Shown here: piece by piece, positions 5,889 to 5,993 of the stretch | How positions within the stretch are numbered: the stretch's first letter is position 1 | Layout of the letters: the number at the start of each line of letters is the position of its first letter | Assembly (NCBI GenBank): GCA_030040515.1 | Contig: JASHTO010000376.1 | Span: 1 to 5,993 of the forward strand | DNA length: 5,993 nucleotides | Origin: Terriglobia bacterium | GTDB lineage: Bacteria; Acidobacteriota; Terriglobia; UBA7540 | Direction: 5' to 3' | Made by a program: the position numbers and the translations under genes | Notes under the pieces: generated by a model | The model's database searches: none | What the model was told of the DNA's origin: nothing | What the model saw: only the letters and a program-made list of their open reading frames with translations

Positions 5889-5993
5889 ATGAAGACTTAT
5901 GATCGTCGAGGATTTCTCGAATTCCCGGCAGCGGCAGCTACGGCGGCCGTTGCCGAGCGGCTTTTCGGCGGCACACCGGCCGATGCGCCGAAA
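5889..5993 (+). CDS. Start of a Tat-exported protein, cut by the window edge
   Basis: Thirty-five codons are present. The N-terminus MKTYDRRGFLEFPAAAATAA has the twin-arginine pattern (D-R-R-G-F-L-E, residues 5-11) followed by an Ala-rich apolar stretch and then AERLFGG. This is a typical Tat signal, so the mature protein is probably folded or loaded with cofactor in the cytoplasm before export. The mature domain lies beyond the window, so the function cannot be named. The strong ribosome binding site, the clean frame and the signal make it a likely real gene. Confidence 0.75.
   Translation, partial: MKTYDRRGFLEFPAAAATAAVAERLFGGTPADAPK

Overview
This is a decayed, mobile-element-rich stretch of bacterial chromosome or accessory DNA. 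The GC-rich codon use, the Tat-exported proteins and the style of the transposases suggest a soil Acidobacteriota (Solibacter/Bryobacter-like) genome. That assignment is inference from protein style, not from a search.

Left part (1-2530). A Tat-signal cyclase-family (kynurenine-formamidase-like) gene starts at 201. Its homology stops near residue 265 (about nt 995). From there the DNA encodes, in a different frame, the C-terminal end of what looks like an APH-type small-molecule kinase, ending at 1243. That kinase end overlaps the start of a divergent enolase-like gene (1234/1240). The enolase homology runs to 2529 but is cut by an in-frame TGA at 2167-2169, followed at once by GTG. The enolase-like protein also lacks the canonical His-Arg pair at the phosphate site (Ala-Pro instead). 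The layout suggests a former kinase-enolase operon whose kinase was truncated by recombination into a cyclase gene.

Middle (2531-4108). A 5' fragment of an integrase-type (rve/DDE) transposase lies at 2616 to about 2985, without its catalytic core. It is followed by the one clearly intact gene of the window, a YajO-like aldo/keto reductase (TTG start at 3122, strong ribosome binding site, 328 residues, complete Asp-Tyr-Lys-His tetrad).

Right part (4109-5993). A partial IS4-family (Tn5-like) transposase is split by a complete but inactivated IS630-family element at 4412-5489. That element has 27-bp imperfect terminal inverted repeats and a TA target duplication. Removing the element plus one TA joins the two IS4 halves in frame at a perfect palindrome, AAACTAGTTT, which contains CTAG. 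The IS630 transposase gene carries two nonsense codons, a frameshift and an internal deletion that removes a catalytic Asp. After about 230 bases of unassigned DNA, a new gene with a Tat signal starts at 5889 and runs off the window.

Only the reductase, and possibly the right-edge gene, look functional. The main biological interest is the divergent kinase-enolase module, seen here as a fossil, and the cleanly readable nested insertion. No tRNA, rRNA, CRISPR array or convincing intrinsic terminator was seen.
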